Positions 38,721 through 49,088 of a stretch of DNA of 64,000 nucleotides are shown here, piece after piece. This DNA comes from Hyphomonadaceae bacterium BRH_c29. Its GTDB lineage: Bacteria > Pseudomonadota > Alphaproteobacteria > Caulobacterales > Hyphomonadaceae. Each line of letters begins with the position of its first letter. The first letter of the stretch is position 1. The stretch spans positions 1 through 64,000 of the forward strand of contig LADW01000057.1 of assembly GCA_000961695.1 (NCBI GenBank). The letters run 5' to 3'. The notes under the pieces were generated by a model. That model saw nothing but the letters and a program-made list of their open reading frames with translations, was not told the origin of the DNA and did no database searches. The translations under genes were made by a program, and so were the position numbers.

Positions 38721-41081
38721 TCAGTCGCCACCGCCTCCCGCGCGGCCGAGTTCCGGCACGTTCGCAAGATTCAGGATGCGTCCACCGCAGGGTCGGCGGC
38801 ACATGCCATTGGAGCCTGGGATCGGCGTTGTATCCGGATATTCGGAGCAGAGGCCCGAACACTGCATATCCGAACGCGGATCAGAGGCGGCCAGCAGCTC
38901 AGCCACAAGCTCGTCCGATGACGCTTCCGGCTGGCGTGCCTTCAGCAGGGCGAGCGCAGCCGAGACGTGCGGTGCGGCCATCGAAGTGCCTTGCTCGTAG
39001 GCGTAGAAGCAATCGGCCACGGCTTCGCCGGTCACCGGATCATAGCAATCGGTGGAGGCCTTGGTGGACAGGATGCCGTCAGGCCGGGAGTCGTGATTGT
39101 CATCGCGGGCCATTTCCCCGCCGGGGGCGAGAATGTCGACGCCGTCGCCGAAATTCGAATAGGCCGTGATCTCACCCAGCGCGTTGCCTGCCGCGACGGA
39201 GATGACATTGTCACAGCCGCCGGGGGCGTAATAGGCCGTGTCGATACGGGCATTGCCGGCAGCAGACACGACGACGGCGCCGCGCTCGGTGACCGAGTCG
39301 ATGGCATCCTGCAGCGAGGCTGGGCAGTATTCGAACAGGCCGATCGACAGGTTGATGATGTCGGCCGGATTGTCATTCCACACTTCGCTGCCGTCTGCGC
39401 CTTCAGCCGGAATGAGGCCGGCGGCCCAGCGGATGGCATCGTTGATGTCCGACAGGCGTCCGCCGCATTTTCCGAGGGCGCGAACCGGAACGATCTTCAC
39501 GTTCCAGGCCCCACCGGCGACGCCGGCGCCATTATTGGAGGCCGCTGCGCCAATCGTGCCGGCGACATGTGTTCCGTGGAAGGAGTCAGCAGAGCCGGGC
39601 ACGGCGGCATTGCAGAGGTCGCCCGGATCGTTCGGATCGGAATCGCGTCCATCGCCGTCATTGCCCATGCGCGGGTCGGAGACCATGTCCCAGCCGGGGG
39701 CGATGTTCGGCGAGCCGACAATGTCCGGATGGTTCATTTGCAGGCCGGTATCGACCACGGCGACCACGACAGACGACGAGCCTTCAATGCCCTGGCGGGT
39801 CCAGAAATCCTGGAAACCGGCGCCGCCAAGCGACTGGCCTTCACCAGAGCCGTTCGGCATCATGTCCCATTGCAGTGCCCAGAGCGGATCGTTCGGCGTC
39901 ACCGCGATCTTTGCGGGCGGTGTGCTGGTTGCGGTTGTGCCGGTGGAAGGTGTTCCGGTTCCCGGCGTCACACCGGAGGAGGTTGACGGGGAATCCTTGG
40001 GCGGACGGCGCACGAACTGGTTGTCGAAGATAAAGTCCTTCTCGACATATTCGAACTGGCCGGAGGCGCGAAGGTCTTCCACGAAACAATTGGTGGCCAG
40101 GACCGGGTCGGCTTCGATAGCGGCCAGATCGTTTGTGTCCGGACAGCCTTTGCCGTCATCGAAAGCAAGATAGCTGAGCGTCGGGTCACTGGCATCTTCC
40201 GGCGAGAACAGGGTCGGGCTGGCGCCTTCGACCTGGATGACCATCTGGCCTTCGCGCGACAGCGTGACCTCTGCATTCATCTTGTACTTGGCCAGCGTGT
40301 CCAGCATTACGGAATTGGCGTCGCGCTGGGCCTCGATGGCATCGCGCGAAACGACAGACCGCCTGGCGATCTTGCGTGCGGCCTGTTGTTCCAGGACCGG
40401 CGCGCCCTCAAGCGAGCGCGGTTTGATCGAGCGCGAGACTGGCGCGGAGGAAGAGGGCGCGGAGGGAGCGGGTGCGGGCGCCGGGACCGCCTGATCGGCC
40501 GCCTTGGTGCGCAGGCTGCGGGTTGCGGCATCGAAATCGGCCATCGATTTCTCGCGGGCCTTCGGATCGAGCTTCACGCGCGGGGCAATGCCGGCTTCGG
40601 TGCGGAAGACCTGTAGCGAACGGGTTGATGGCGCGCGGGCGCGGGCGCTGTCATCCGCCGGGGGCGGGGCGGGCGCAGCAGCAGGCGCTTCCTCGGCCAT
40701 GACTTCTGCGAGCATGCCTTCGTCTTCAAGGTAGAGATCGCCGTCTTCGATCTCGGCCATGGCTTCGGCAGGGGCGATGTCGGCGGGTTTGGCAACGACG
40801 GACAGGAGGGCGAAGGCGGGCTTGTCGGTCGGTCGGCCCGTAATGTCGCTGACGACCTTGCCGGCAATTGCGCGGGCCTCAATCGGTACGGACCGCATCG
40901 GATCGGGCATTTCGGCCTTGTCGACCACCGTCTCACCGGAGATCTGCTTGATCGAGGCCTCGGCGATTTCGCGGGCACGCTCCAGCCGCTCGCCCTGGCG
41001 GTCGCAGGCCGTGACGAGCAGAAGGCTTGTCAGCGCGACCCCTAAGAGGAGACGGGCGGTTTTTGTGGACTGGTTCGACAT
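38721..41081 (-). CDS. S8 family serine peptidase (subtilisin-like), lipoprotein
   Basis: Catalytic triad motifs VVAVVDTGLQMNHPDI, FHGTHVAGTIGA, GTSMAAPHVSAALALL; LLLVTACDR lipobox. Confidence 0.95.
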   Translation of the reverse strand: MSNQSTKTARLLLGVALTSLLLVTACDRQGERLERAREIAEASIKQISGETVVDKAEMPDPMRSVPIEARAIAGKVVSDITGRPTDKPAFALLSVVAKPADIAPAEAMAEIEDGDLYLEDEGMLAEVMAEEAPAAAPAPPPADDSARARAPSTRSLQVFRTEAGIAPRVKLDPKAREKSMADFDAATRSLRTKAADQAVPAPAPAPSAPSSSAPVSRSIKPRSLEGAPVLEQQAARKIARRSVVSRDAIEAQRDANSVMLDTLAKYKMNAEVTLSREGQMVIQVEGASPTLFSPEDASDPTLSYLAFDDGKGCPDTNDLAAIEADPVLATNCFVEDLRASGQFEYVEKDFIFDNQFVRRPPKDSPSTSSGVTPGTGTPSTGTTATSTPPAKIAVTPNDPLWALQWDMMPNGSGEGQSLGGAGFQDFWTRQGIEGSSSVVVAVVDTGLQMNHPDIVGSPNIAPGWDMVSDPRMGNDGDGRDSDPNDPGDLCNAAVPGSADSFHGTHVAGTIGAAASNNGAGVAGGAWNVKIVPVRALGKCGGRLSDINDAIRWAAGLIPAEGADGSEVWNDNPADIINLSIGLFEYCPASLQDAIDSVTERGAVVVSAAGNARIDTAYYAPGGCDNVISVAAGNALGEITAYSNFGDGVDILAPGGEMARDDNHDSRPDGILSTKASTDCYDPVTGEAVADCFYAYEQGTSMAAPHVSAALALLKARQPEASSDELVAELLAASDPRSDMQCSGLCSEYPDTTPIPGSNGMCRRPCGGRILNLANVPELGRAGGGGD

Positions 41082-41305
41082 GAGAACATTCCCCGTGAGT
41101 TTCCCAAACACTATGCCCGCCTGCCTAGATTAACCCTATGGAAAGATTATGACGGCGTTGCCTTTCTGTCCAATGCTAAGGCCGTGCGTTGGCGAAGGAA
41201 TGTGAGCGATTGCGCGTCTCGTGTCCCGCGCCTGACGCAAGGGGAGCATTCCAAAAGACCTTTATCATGGCTGGACAAGCAAAGGGACGCGGCGGAATAA
41301 GGGAC

Positions 41306-42583
41306 ATGAGCGAGGGCCTCAAGTTGCCACCAGATCAATCGCGCCCGGATCGTCGCGGCGCGTTTTTCCTTTTATTTTTCTGCCTGATGGCCATCGGCGC
41401 CGGCAATACGATGCTGATTGCGGCAGTTCTGCCGCCGCTGTCGCGTGAGCTGAACCTGCCGGACTGGATGGCGGCCGCAATCTTTGCGTTGTCAGCTTTT
41501 TTCTGGTCGGCGACGTCACCGTTCTGGGGCAAGCAGTCAAACCGGCTCGGTCGCCGGCCTGTCGCCGCGCTCGGTCTGGCGGGTTATGCGGTGTCCATGC
41601 TGTTGCTCTATCTGTCAGGCCTGGCGGCCATGACCGGCATGATGACCAATATATTCCTGATCTTCACGTGCCTTGCCGTGTCTCGGTCCTTTTTCGGTCT
41701 GTTCGGCTCCGGCACGAACCCTGCCGCGCAGGCCTATGTTGCCGACCGGACGAGCCAGGCGGAACGGCGCTCGGAAATTGCTTTCATTTCATCGGGTTTC
41801 AGCGTGGGGACGGTGATTGGTCCGGCCTTTGCCGCCGCCCTTGTTGCCACGGCGGGCCTTCTCAGCCCCTTGCTGGCGACCTCTGTCATCGCCGCGCTCA
41901 TGGCAGCCGCGCTCTGGTTCCTTCTGCCGGAACAGCGCGACCCGATTACGGATGCGACGCATCTGGAAGTGGAGACCAATTCGCGGGGGCTGTGGCACTC
42001 GCGGGATGTGATGCCGTTTCTGGTGTTCGCGGTCTGCCTGTCGCTGGCGACGGGCATCCTGACCCAGGTGTTTGCGTTTGCCGTGATGGACAAGCTGCAG
42101 GTGTCGGGCCGGGATGCGGCGCAATATACCGGCCCGGCGTTCACGGTCGGTGCAATGGCCGTGCTGCTGGCGCAGCTGGTGCTAATTCCGCGGATGAAGC
42201 TGCGCAACAAGACCCTGATGTGGGTCGGCTGCATTCCGCTTCTGTTGGGCGCGCTTCTGATGGTTGTGGCGAAGGATTTCGCCACACTGATCATCGTTCA
42301 GTTTCTGCTGGGCCTTGGTCAGGGCTTCGCCCGGCCGGGCTTTTCAAGCGGCGCCTCGCTTGCGGTTTCCCCGCAACTGCAGGGAAATGTCGCCGGTCTC
42401 GTCATTTCAGCAAACGGGGCCGGCTATATCGTGACGCCCTTCTTCGGCCTGTTCCTGTACCAATATGTCGGCCCCAGCATCCCTTTCCTGGTTGCATCCT
42501 GCCTGCTCGTCTTCATGGGCTTCTACGCATATTTCGCCCTGCGGGACGGGGTTGGCGAGTACGATCCTGAAGAAGAGCTCTGA
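41306..42583 (+). CDS. MFS transporter
   Basis: About 12 TMs, GKQSNRLGRRPVAALG motif; ATG 41306. Confidence 0.92.
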   Translation: MSEGLKLPPDQSRPDRRGAFFLLFFCLMAIGAGNTMLIAAVLPPLSRELNLPDWMAAAIFALSAFFWSATSPFWGKQSNRLGRRPVAALGLAGYAVSMLLLYLSGLAAMTGMMTNIFLIFTCLAVSRSFFGLFGSGTNPAAQAYVADRTSQAERRSEIAFISSGFSVGTVIGPAFAAALVATAGLLSPLLATSVIAALMAAALWFLLPEQRDPITDATHLEVETNSRGLWHSRDVMPFLVFAVCLSLATGILTQVFAFAVMDKLQVSGRDAAQYTGPAFTVGAMAVLLAQLVLIPRMKLRNKTLMWVGCIPLLLGALLMVVAKDFATLIIVQFLLGLGQGFARPGFSSGASLAVSPQLQGNVAGLVISANGAGYIVTPFFGLFLYQYVGPSIPFLVASCLLVFMGFYAYFALRDGVGEYDPEEEL

Positions 42584-43939
42584 TCAGTTCGAAACGGAAG
42601 AGGCCGTACCGACTGTGCTCTGGCCTGTGAGCAGGGCCAGCATGTCCTTGGTCGGGTAGCCATCTGCGATCACGCCCTGGGATTTCTGGAACCCCTGCAG
42701 CGCGGTGCGTGTCTTGCGGCCCGGAATGCCGTCCACGACGCCCGCATCGAACCCGCGCGAATTGAGACTTGCCTGCAGGATCTTGATCTCGGCCACGGTC
42801 AGCGGCTGGATGTCGGTCGGCCAGGAGGCGACGGGCACTTTCTTGCCGGTGAAGGCATCGCCCGACAAACCGACTGCGAGAGCGTAGGAGTCGGCATTGT
42901 TGTACTTCTTGAACACCTTGAAATTGTTGAAGATCAGGTATTTCGGCCCGGTCGCGCCAGCGGGCAGCCAGAGCTCGGCATACTCGGCGCCACCGGTTTC
43001 AAAATCGCCGCCCCGGATCGGGATGAGGCCAAAGCTGCGCCAGCTGTCCATCCGGCGCTCATTGCCGTCGGCCAGCGAATAATCGAACGCTTCGGGCAAG
43101 ATGACTTCGATGCCCCAGGGCTGGCCGGGGGAATAGCCGGAGGATTTCAGGTAGAAAGCGGCCGAGGCGAGCGCGTCGCCTTCATTCTTCCAGAGGTCTT
43201 TCTCGCCGTCGCCGTCAAAGTCCTGTGCGTAGGCATAATAGGTCGATGGCATGAACTGGGTCTGGCCGAGTGCCCCGGCCCAGCCGGAGATCAGCTCGTC
43301 GCGGTGGGCATCGCCGCGCTCGACGATTTTCATCAGGGTCAGCAATTCGCTTTCGGCAAAGGACCGGCGGCGACCTTCAACCGCCATGTTGGCGAGCGTG
43401 TTCGGCCCATCGAAATTTCCGATTACGGCGCCGAAGCTCGACTCCATGCCCCAGATCGCAGCGACATATTCTGCATCGACGCCGTATTTTGCTTCGATTG
43501 CGGCAAACAGGTCGTGCTCATTGGAGAGGTGGGCGGCGCCATTCGACACGCGGCTATTGCCCAGCGGCACTTTCATATAGTCCCAGATCGGCTTGGCGAA
43601 TTCGGCCTGATCGCCCACGCCAACGGCGGCGGTTTCGAATTTTGAGCCGAGATAGAGATCCAGCGGCTTGATGTTTTCAAGGAAGGATTTGACCACAGCG
43701 CGGTCATGGCCTGCAGCAAGGGCACGTGCGGAAAAGTCTGCGCGCCATTCGTCCATGTCCCTGTTTCCGGAGGACTTGTAGGAGATCGGCCCGGTCTCTG
43801 GCGCAGGCTGGCCGGTTGATGCGGGCGGCGTGGCCGGTGTTCCAGGTGCGGCCTGGGGCGCGTGGGCGCATGAGACCAGCAGGCCGGCCAGAATGGCCGC
43901 GCCAGCGATGTGCGAACGCGCGATTGCGTAGCGTGCCAC
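42584..43939 (-). CDS. Lytic murein transglycosylase (MltB-like) with C-terminal peptidoglycan-binding domain
   Basis: IWGMESSFGAVIGNFDGPNTLANMAVEGRR, GWAGALGQTQFMPSTYYAYAQDFDGDG, ILQASLNSRGFDAGVVDGIPGRKTRTAL; GTG 43939 with AGGAG upstream. Confidence 0.92.
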   Translation of the reverse strand: MARYAIARSHIAGAAILAGLLVSCAHAPQAAPGTPATPPASTGQPAPETGPISYKSSGNRDMDEWRADFSARALAAGHDRAVVKSFLENIKPLDLYLGSKFETAAVGVGDQAEFAKPIWDYMKVPLGNSRVSNGAAHLSNEHDLFAAIEAKYGVDAEYVAAIWGMESSFGAVIGNFDGPNTLANMAVEGRRRSFAESELLTLMKIVERGDAHRDELISGWAGALGQTQFMPSTYYAYAQDFDGDGEKDLWKNEGDALASAAFYLKSSGYSPGQPWGIEVILPEAFDYSLADGNERRMDSWRSFGLIPIRGGDFETGGAEYAELWLPAGATGPKYLIFNNFKVFKKYNNADSYALAVGLSGDAFTGKKVPVASWPTDIQPLTVAEIKILQASLNSRGFDAGVVDGIPGRKTRTALQGFQKSQGVIADGYPTKDMLALLTGQSTVGTASSVSN

Positions 43940-44050
43940 TTTGTGTGCTCCTGAAAACAGCCGCGCATGACAGCGCGCGTCCTTGACTCTGGTATCCGGA
44001 TTCATTACTCGCACCGCTTTCCAATTCCTTATGACCCACGGGGCCATCCC

Positions 44051-44176
44051 ATGAAAGTCCGTTCGTCTCTCAAATCGCTCAAGACGCGTCACCGCGACTG
44101 CAAAGTCGTTCGCCGCAAGGGCAAGGTCTATGTGATCAACAAGACCGATCCCCGCTTTAAAGCCAAGCAAGGCTGA
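44051..44176 (+). CDS. rpmJ: 50S ribosomal protein L36
   Basis: [41 protein letters not shown]. Confidence 0.97.
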   Translation: MKVRSSLKSLKTRHRDCKVVRRKGKVYVINKTDPRFKAKQG

Positions 44177-44207
44177 GCGAAACATGAACGGGCAATAAGG
44201 CGGCAAA

Positions 44208-44816
44208 ATGGCTGGCCTGATTGCCCTTTTCGATCTTGGACGGGTCGTGCTCGACTGGGAGCCGGCCCGTTTGTTTTCGCGACTCCTGCCCGATGCAGAA
44301 GAACGCGACCGCTTTCTATCCGACATCTGTTCCATGGCGTGGCATACCCGGCACGATGCGGGTGTGAGCTTTGCTGACAATGCGCTGCCGCTGATTGCGC
44401 AATTCCCGGAATATGAAACCGAAATCCGGGCCTGGGGCGGGCGCTGGATGGAGATGTTCGACGGCTATATCCAGGGCACGCCCGCTCTGATCGAGCGTCT
44501 CGAAGCCCGCAATGTGCCGCTCTATGCGCTCTCGAACATGCCGTCGGAAACCTGGCCGATGATGCTGGAGCACTTTCCGCTGCTGACGCGCTTCCGCCAT
44601 ACGGTCGTCTCCGGCGATATTGGTCTGGTAAAGCCAGACCCTGCGATCTTTGCCCATACGCTCAGAATGCTCGGCGATCCGGCCCCGTCGGACGTGTTCT
44701 TCATCGATGACAGCGAGAAGAACATCCTCGCCGCCAACGCGCTGGGCTTCCGCACGCACCTGTTTCGCTCCGCCGAAGGGCTAGAGGCGGCGCTGGTGGC
44801 GGAAGGCCTCCTCTGA
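44208..44816 (+). CDS. HAD family hydrolase
   Basis: FDLGRVVLDWEP, ALSNMPSETW, GLVKPDPAIF, FIDDSEKNILAANALG. Confidence 0.93.
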   Translation: MAGLIALFDLGRVVLDWEPARLFSRLLPDAEERDRFLSDICSMAWHTRHDAGVSFADNALPLIAQFPEYETEIRAWGGRWMEMFDGYIQGTPALIERLEARNVPLYALSNMPSETWPMMLEHFPLLTRFRHTVVSGDIGLVKPDPAIFAHTLRMLGDPAPSDVFFIDDSEKNILAANALGFRTHLFRSAEGLEAALVAEGLL

Positions 44817-44872
44817 CAGTCAGACAGAAAGAGGACATTGCCCGGCCGCATTGGGGCGATAGTATCAGGTCC

Positions 44873-45409
44873 ATGCTGAGAGCCCTCCTCCTCACCGTTG
44901 CCTTTGTCGTCGCCGGCCTGCCCGCACTGGCCGTGCCGACGGACGAGATGTTCGAGAAGCTCAAGACCGCGCCCAGCGAAAGCGAAGCGAACGATGTCGC
45001 GCAGGACATCTGGGCGTCCTGGATGGAGTCCGGCTCGGCCACGGTGGACATGATCATGCAGCGCGGCGTCGAGGCGCAGATGGTGGGTGACGCCGAGACC
45101 GCCCGCACGTTTTACGACCGCGTCATCCTGATCGAACCGGACTATCCGCAGGCCTGGTTCCGCCGGGCGGGCATTTTCCTGGCGGAGGAAAACTTCCCCG
45201 AGGCGCTACGCGACCTCAACGAGACGCTGAAGCTTGAGCCGCGCCATTTCGGCGCCTGGGCCGGGCTCGGCTCTGTCTTCGAGACAATGGGGGCGAAAGA
45301 CCAGGCGCTGGAAGCCTGGCGTGAGGCGCTCGCCATTTATCCCTTCATGCGTGACGGGCTGCAGGCCGAGAAACGCCTGACCAAGGCGGCAGAAGGCCAG
45401 GGGCTCTGA
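44873..45409 (+). CDS. Tetratricopeptide repeat protein, exported
   Basis: TPR motifs around YDRVILIEPDYPQAWFRRAGIFLAEENFPEALRDLNETLKLEP. Confidence 0.88.
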   Translation: MLRALLLTVAFVVAGLPALAVPTDEMFEKLKTAPSESEANDVAQDIWASWMESGSATVDMIMQRGVEAQMVGDAETARTFYDRVILIEPDYPQAWFRRAGIFLAEENFPEALRDLNETLKLEPRHFGAWAGLGSVFETMGAKDQALEAWREALAIYPFMRDGLQAEKRLTKAAEGQGL

Positions 45410-45413
45410 GGCC

Positions 45414-46355
45414 TTGCTGACGGCATACGCCATCGTGCTGGGCGCGTTGGGCCTCGGCGCGTGCGCCTCCTCGGGGGCGTACACATCCCGTGCCAACAAG
45501 GCGCACCCCGCCTCTGGCCACCGCGTCGAAGTCGGCGGCTATGGCACGCACGTGCTGGAGGCAGGAAAGGCCGGGCCGCCCGTCCTGATGATCCACGGCG
45601 CCAGCGCCAATGCGCGGGAGTTCACCTGGACGCTCGCGCCGAGGCTGGAACAGGATTTCCGTGTGCTGATGGCGGATCGTCCGGGGCATGGCCATTCGCA
45701 GCGCCCGCCGCGTGCTGACATGCTGGGCGTTCAGGCCGCGCAGATGGCGGGCGTGCTGGAACAGCTGGCGCCCGGTGAGAAGGCCGTCGTGGTGGGTCAT
45801 TCGTTCGGCGGGGCCGTGGCGCTGCGCCTCGCGCTCGACCGGCCGGAACTTGTCAAAGGTCTCGTCCTACTGGCACCGGTGACGCATGACTGGGGCGGGG
45901 ACGGCCATGCATGGTATAACCGGTTTGCGTCCTCCCGTCTGTTCGGCCCGGCCTTCAGCCAGGTCGTGCCGCTGGTCGGCCCGGCGCAGGTGGGCGCAGG
46001 AATCGGCGGCGTGTTCGATCCGGCCCCGGCGCCGGAGGGTTATTACGAGAAATCCGGCATCGGTCTTCTGTTCCGTCCGCCGTCGTTCCGGGCCAATGCC
46101 CGCGACGTACGCGTGCTGGACCGGGAACTGGCGGCGCAGTCAAAGCGCTACGGAGACCTTTCCGTGCCGATCACGGTGTTTTCCGGCAGCAAGGACACAG
46201 TCATCACGCCCGCGAAACACACAGCCCGCCTGAAGAAACAGGTGGATATTGATCTCGTCATTCTGGCGGAAGAGGGCCACATGCCCCATCACCGCCATGG
46301 CGAAGATGTCGCCCGCGCCATCCGGCATCTGGCCAGCCTGCCCGAGAGCCGCTAA
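45414..46355 (+). CDS. Alpha/beta hydrolase (start uncertain; TTG in ORF track)
   Basis: VLMIHGASANAREF, VVGHSFGGAVALRLAL, EEGHMPHHRHGEDVARAI. Confidence 0.88.
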   Translation: MLTAYAIVLGALGLGACASSGAYTSRANKAHPASGHRVEVGGYGTHVLEAGKAGPPVLMIHGASANAREFTWTLAPRLEQDFRVLMADRPGHGHSQRPPRADMLGVQAAQMAGVLEQLAPGEKAVVVGHSFGGAVALRLALDRPELVKGLVLLAPVTHDWGGDGHAWYNRFASSRLFGPAFSQVVPLVGPAQVGAGIGGVFDPAPAPEGYYEKSGIGLLFRPPSFRANARDVRVLDRELAAQSKRYGDLSVPITVFSGSKDTVITPAKHTARLKKQVDIDLVILAEEGHMPHHRHGEDVARAIRHLASLPESR

Positions 46356-46398
46356 GACGCGGCTCCCTTTTTGATTCTTCCCTTTACTGGAGCCCCTC

Positions 46399-46659
46399 AT
46401 GGACGATGCCCCGATCGAGCACCTGACCGAAGCAACCCGCGAGAAGCTGCGCCAGACGGTCGCCAAGATCGAGCGCCTCGAAGAGGAAAAGAAAGAAGTC
46501 GCCGAGCAGATCAAGGAGGTCTACTCGGAAGCCAAGGCATTCGGCTTCGACACCAAGGCGCTGCGCCAGGTGGTCCGTCTCCGCAAGATCGAGAAGGCCG
46601 ACCGCGAAGAACAGGAAATGGTTCTGGAAACCTACCTGATCGCGCTTGGCGAAGCCTGA
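46399..46659 (+). CDS. DUF2312 domain-containing protein
   Basis: RQTVAKIERLEEEKKEVAEQIKEVYSEAKAFGFDTKALRQVVRLRKIEKADREEQEMVLETYLIALG. Confidence 0.95.
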   Translation: MDDAPIEHLTEATREKLRQTVAKIERLEEEKKEVAEQIKEVYSEAKAFGFDTKALRQVVRLRKIEKADREEQEMVLETYLIALGEA

Positions 46660-46714
46660 TTCCTTTTGCTGCCGGGGCTTTGATGCACCGGCAATAGCAG
46701 GCTAGGCTTGGCCC

Positions 46715-47260
46715 ATGGGCCGCGATGTCGACGAACGGAAGAAACGAGCTGCGCTGCGCAAATTGCGCAAGGCGGCCGAGCTTGCCGAACAGGGCAAGGG
46801 TCCGCCGCTGTCCGACTGGGAACGCCAGTTCCTGGAAGAGGTCGAGGAGCGGATCGAGAAATATGGCTCCGCCTTCGCAGACCCGATGAAGGGCGACGAG
46901 GGCGAGGCGCTCTCCGCCCTGCAGCGGGTGAAGCTCAAGGAAATCGACAAGAAGGCACGCGGCAAGGCCCGTACCGGCTTCAAGCAGAAGCCGGGTCCGG
47001 GCAAAAGCGACAAGAAAGCCAGCTTTGCTTCCCGCTCAGGCCCGCGTGTGCGCAACATTGATGATGATATCGAGGAAGAGCTGCCAGAAACACCGCCCGC
47101 TCCGCCCGTGCGCAAACCGCCCATCCTGAAAGCCGTGCCGAAAGCAGCGCCGTCTGATCCGCCCTCCGGCACGTATGAAGAAAAAACGCCGGCGCCGCGC
47201 CCATCGGGGCGGGCGGTATTCCGTGTTATCGATGGCGGGAAGTCGGAGCCCGAGAGCTAG
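46715..47260 (+). CDS. Hypothetical charged protein
   Basis: Intact ORF in a + strand run, strongly charged composition. Confidence 0.65.
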   Translation: MGRDVDERKKRAALRKLRKAAELAEQGKGPPLSDWERQFLEEVEERIEKYGSAFADPMKGDEGEALSALQRVKLKEIDKKARGKARTGFKQKPGPGKSDKKASFASRSGPRVRNIDDDIEEELPETPPAPPVRKPPILKAVPKAAPSDPPSGTYEEKTPAPRPSGRAVFRVIDGGKSEPES

Positions 47261-47284
47261 CTCCCGCAACCAAGGAGCTTCACG

Positions 47285-48139
47285 ATGAAAACCGTTCTGA
47301 TCACAGGCGCTTCGACCGGGATCGGCGCAGCGGCGGCGCGTCACATGGCGGCCAAGGGCTGGCGGGTCTTCGCTGGGGTGCGCAAGGCGGCAGATGGCGA
47401 CGCGCTGAAAGATGGCGCGACCGGAGACCTCCGCCCGATCATTCTGGATGTCGCCCGGCCCGAGCAGATTGCCAGCGCCGTTCAGACCGTCTCGGAGTCT
47501 CTGGCTGGCGAAAAGCTGGCCGGCCTCGTTAACAATGCCGGCATTGCCAAGATGGGGCCGCTGGCGATCCAGCCGATGGAGGACTTCAAGGCCCATTTCG
47601 ACGTGAACGTGTTCGGCCTGCTGGCGGTGACACAGGCCTTTGTGCCCCTGCTGGGCGCGACGACAGAGCGTTCGGGTGCGCCGGGTCGGATCGTCAACAT
47701 TACCAGTGTCGGCGGCAGGCTGTCCGCGCCTTTCCTCGGGGCTTATACGGCGACCAAGCATGCGGTGGAGTCGATCACGGATTCGCTGCGCCGCGAACTC
47801 GTCATCTATGGCATCGACGCCATCGCCATCGGGCCGGGCTCGGTACGCACGCCGATCTGGGACAAGGCCGAGGCGGCCAATACCGAAGGACCCTATGAGA
47901 AAAGCGACTGGGCCGAATCGCTGAAACAGTTCGAACAGGTCATGCTGTCCGGCGGGCGCACCGGCTTCACCCCGGAACAGATTGCCGGATATATCGACAC
48001 CGCGCTCACCGCCGACAAGCCAAAGGCGCGCTATGCGCCGGTGCCGGACAAGCTGACCAACTGGACCATTCCGACCCGCCTGCCGAAACGCTGGCTGGAC
48101 AAGATTTTCTGGAGCCGGTTCGGGTTGAAAAAATCGTGA
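47285..48139 (+). CDS. Short-chain dehydrogenase/reductase
   Basis: LITGASTGIGAAAA, NNAGIAKMG, YTATKHAVES. Confidence 0.93.
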   Translation: MKTVLITGASTGIGAAAARHMAAKGWRVFAGVRKAADGDALKDGATGDLRPIILDVARPEQIASAVQTVSESLAGEKLAGLVNNAGIAKMGPLAIQPMEDFKAHFDVNVFGLLAVTQAFVPLLGATTERSGAPGRIVNITSVGGRLSAPFLGAYTATKHAVESITDSLRRELVIYGIDAIAIGPGSVRTPIWDKAEAANTEGPYEKSDWAESLKQFEQVMLSGGRTGFTPEQIAGYIDTALTADKPKARYAPVPDKLTNWTIPTRLPKRWLDKIFWSRFGLKKS

Positions 48140-48218
48140 CGCCCTCGTCATGATTTGCCCTTGACGAACGGCAGGGAAACCCCGCGCATTGTCCCCGTAC
48201 ATAAACGGAGGAAACATC

Positions 48219-49088
48219 ATGGCGGATCTCAGTGGCAAGGTTGCCGTAATCACAGGCGCAGCGAGCGGCATTGGCCTTGCGGGCGTGGAGACGTTCGTTG
48301 CCGCCGGCGCGAAAGTCATCGCCGGGGATATTCAGGACGAAAAGGGCCGCGCCCTCGAAGCGCGCTTTGGCACAGACAAGGTCCGCTATGTCCATTGTGA
48401 TGTGATGGACCTCGCAGAGCTGGAAGCCGTGATGGAAGCCGCCATCAGCCATTTCGGACAGCTCGACATTGCCTGGAACAATGCCGGCAGCGGCGGATCA
48501 CCCGCCAGTATCGAAGAGCTGGATGAAGCTGGCTACGACCTCACGATGAACCTGCTCCTGAAACAGGTCTTCTTCGGCACCCAATATGCAGCGGCCCGCA
48601 TGAAGAATGGCGGCTCCATCGTGAACACGTCGTCCGTCAGCGCGCTGATGGCCGGCTATGCCCCGATCACCTATTCCGTCGCCAAGATCGGTGTGGCGCA
48701 CTTCTCCCGCATCGCGGCGGCTCAGCTCGCCAAGAACAAGGTTCGCGTCAATGCGATCCTGCCGGGCTTTATTGCGACGTCGATCTTCGGCGCCTCGCTC
48801 GGCATGTCGCGCGAAGTGGCGGATCAGATGGCCGAGATGCTGGCCCAGCAGGGCGGATCGATGCAGCCCATCGGCCGCGTCGGAAAGGGCAGCGACATTG
48901 CCGAAATGGCCGCCTTCCTAGCGTCTGACGCGGCGGGCTTCATCACCGGCAGCCAGTTCACCGTCGATGGCGGCATCACCGTCGGCCCGCGCCATTCCTG
49001 GGACGAGTCTGCAGGCGGTCCGATCCTCGAAGCCCTCGGCATCACGCCGGAACAGGCCGAACAGATGGCGGCGGCGCAGCGGGGCTAA
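48219..49088 (+). CDS. Short-chain dehydrogenase/reductase
   Basis: VITGAASGIGLAGVE, WNNAGSGGS, YSVAKIGVAHF, GSQFTVDGGITVG. Confidence 0.94.
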   Translation: MADLSGKVAVITGAASGIGLAGVETFVAAGAKVIAGDIQDEKGRALEARFGTDKVRYVHCDVMDLAELEAVMEAAISHFGQLDIAWNNAGSGGSPASIEELDEAGYDLTMNLLLKQVFFGTQYAAARMKNGGSIVNTSSVSALMAGYAPITYSVAKIGVAHFSRIAAAQLAKNKVRVNAILPGFIATSIFGASLGMSREVADQMAEMLAQQGGSMQPIGRVGKGSDIAEMAAFLASDAAGFITGSQFTVDGGITVGPRHSWDESAGGPILEALGITPEQAEQMAAAQRG

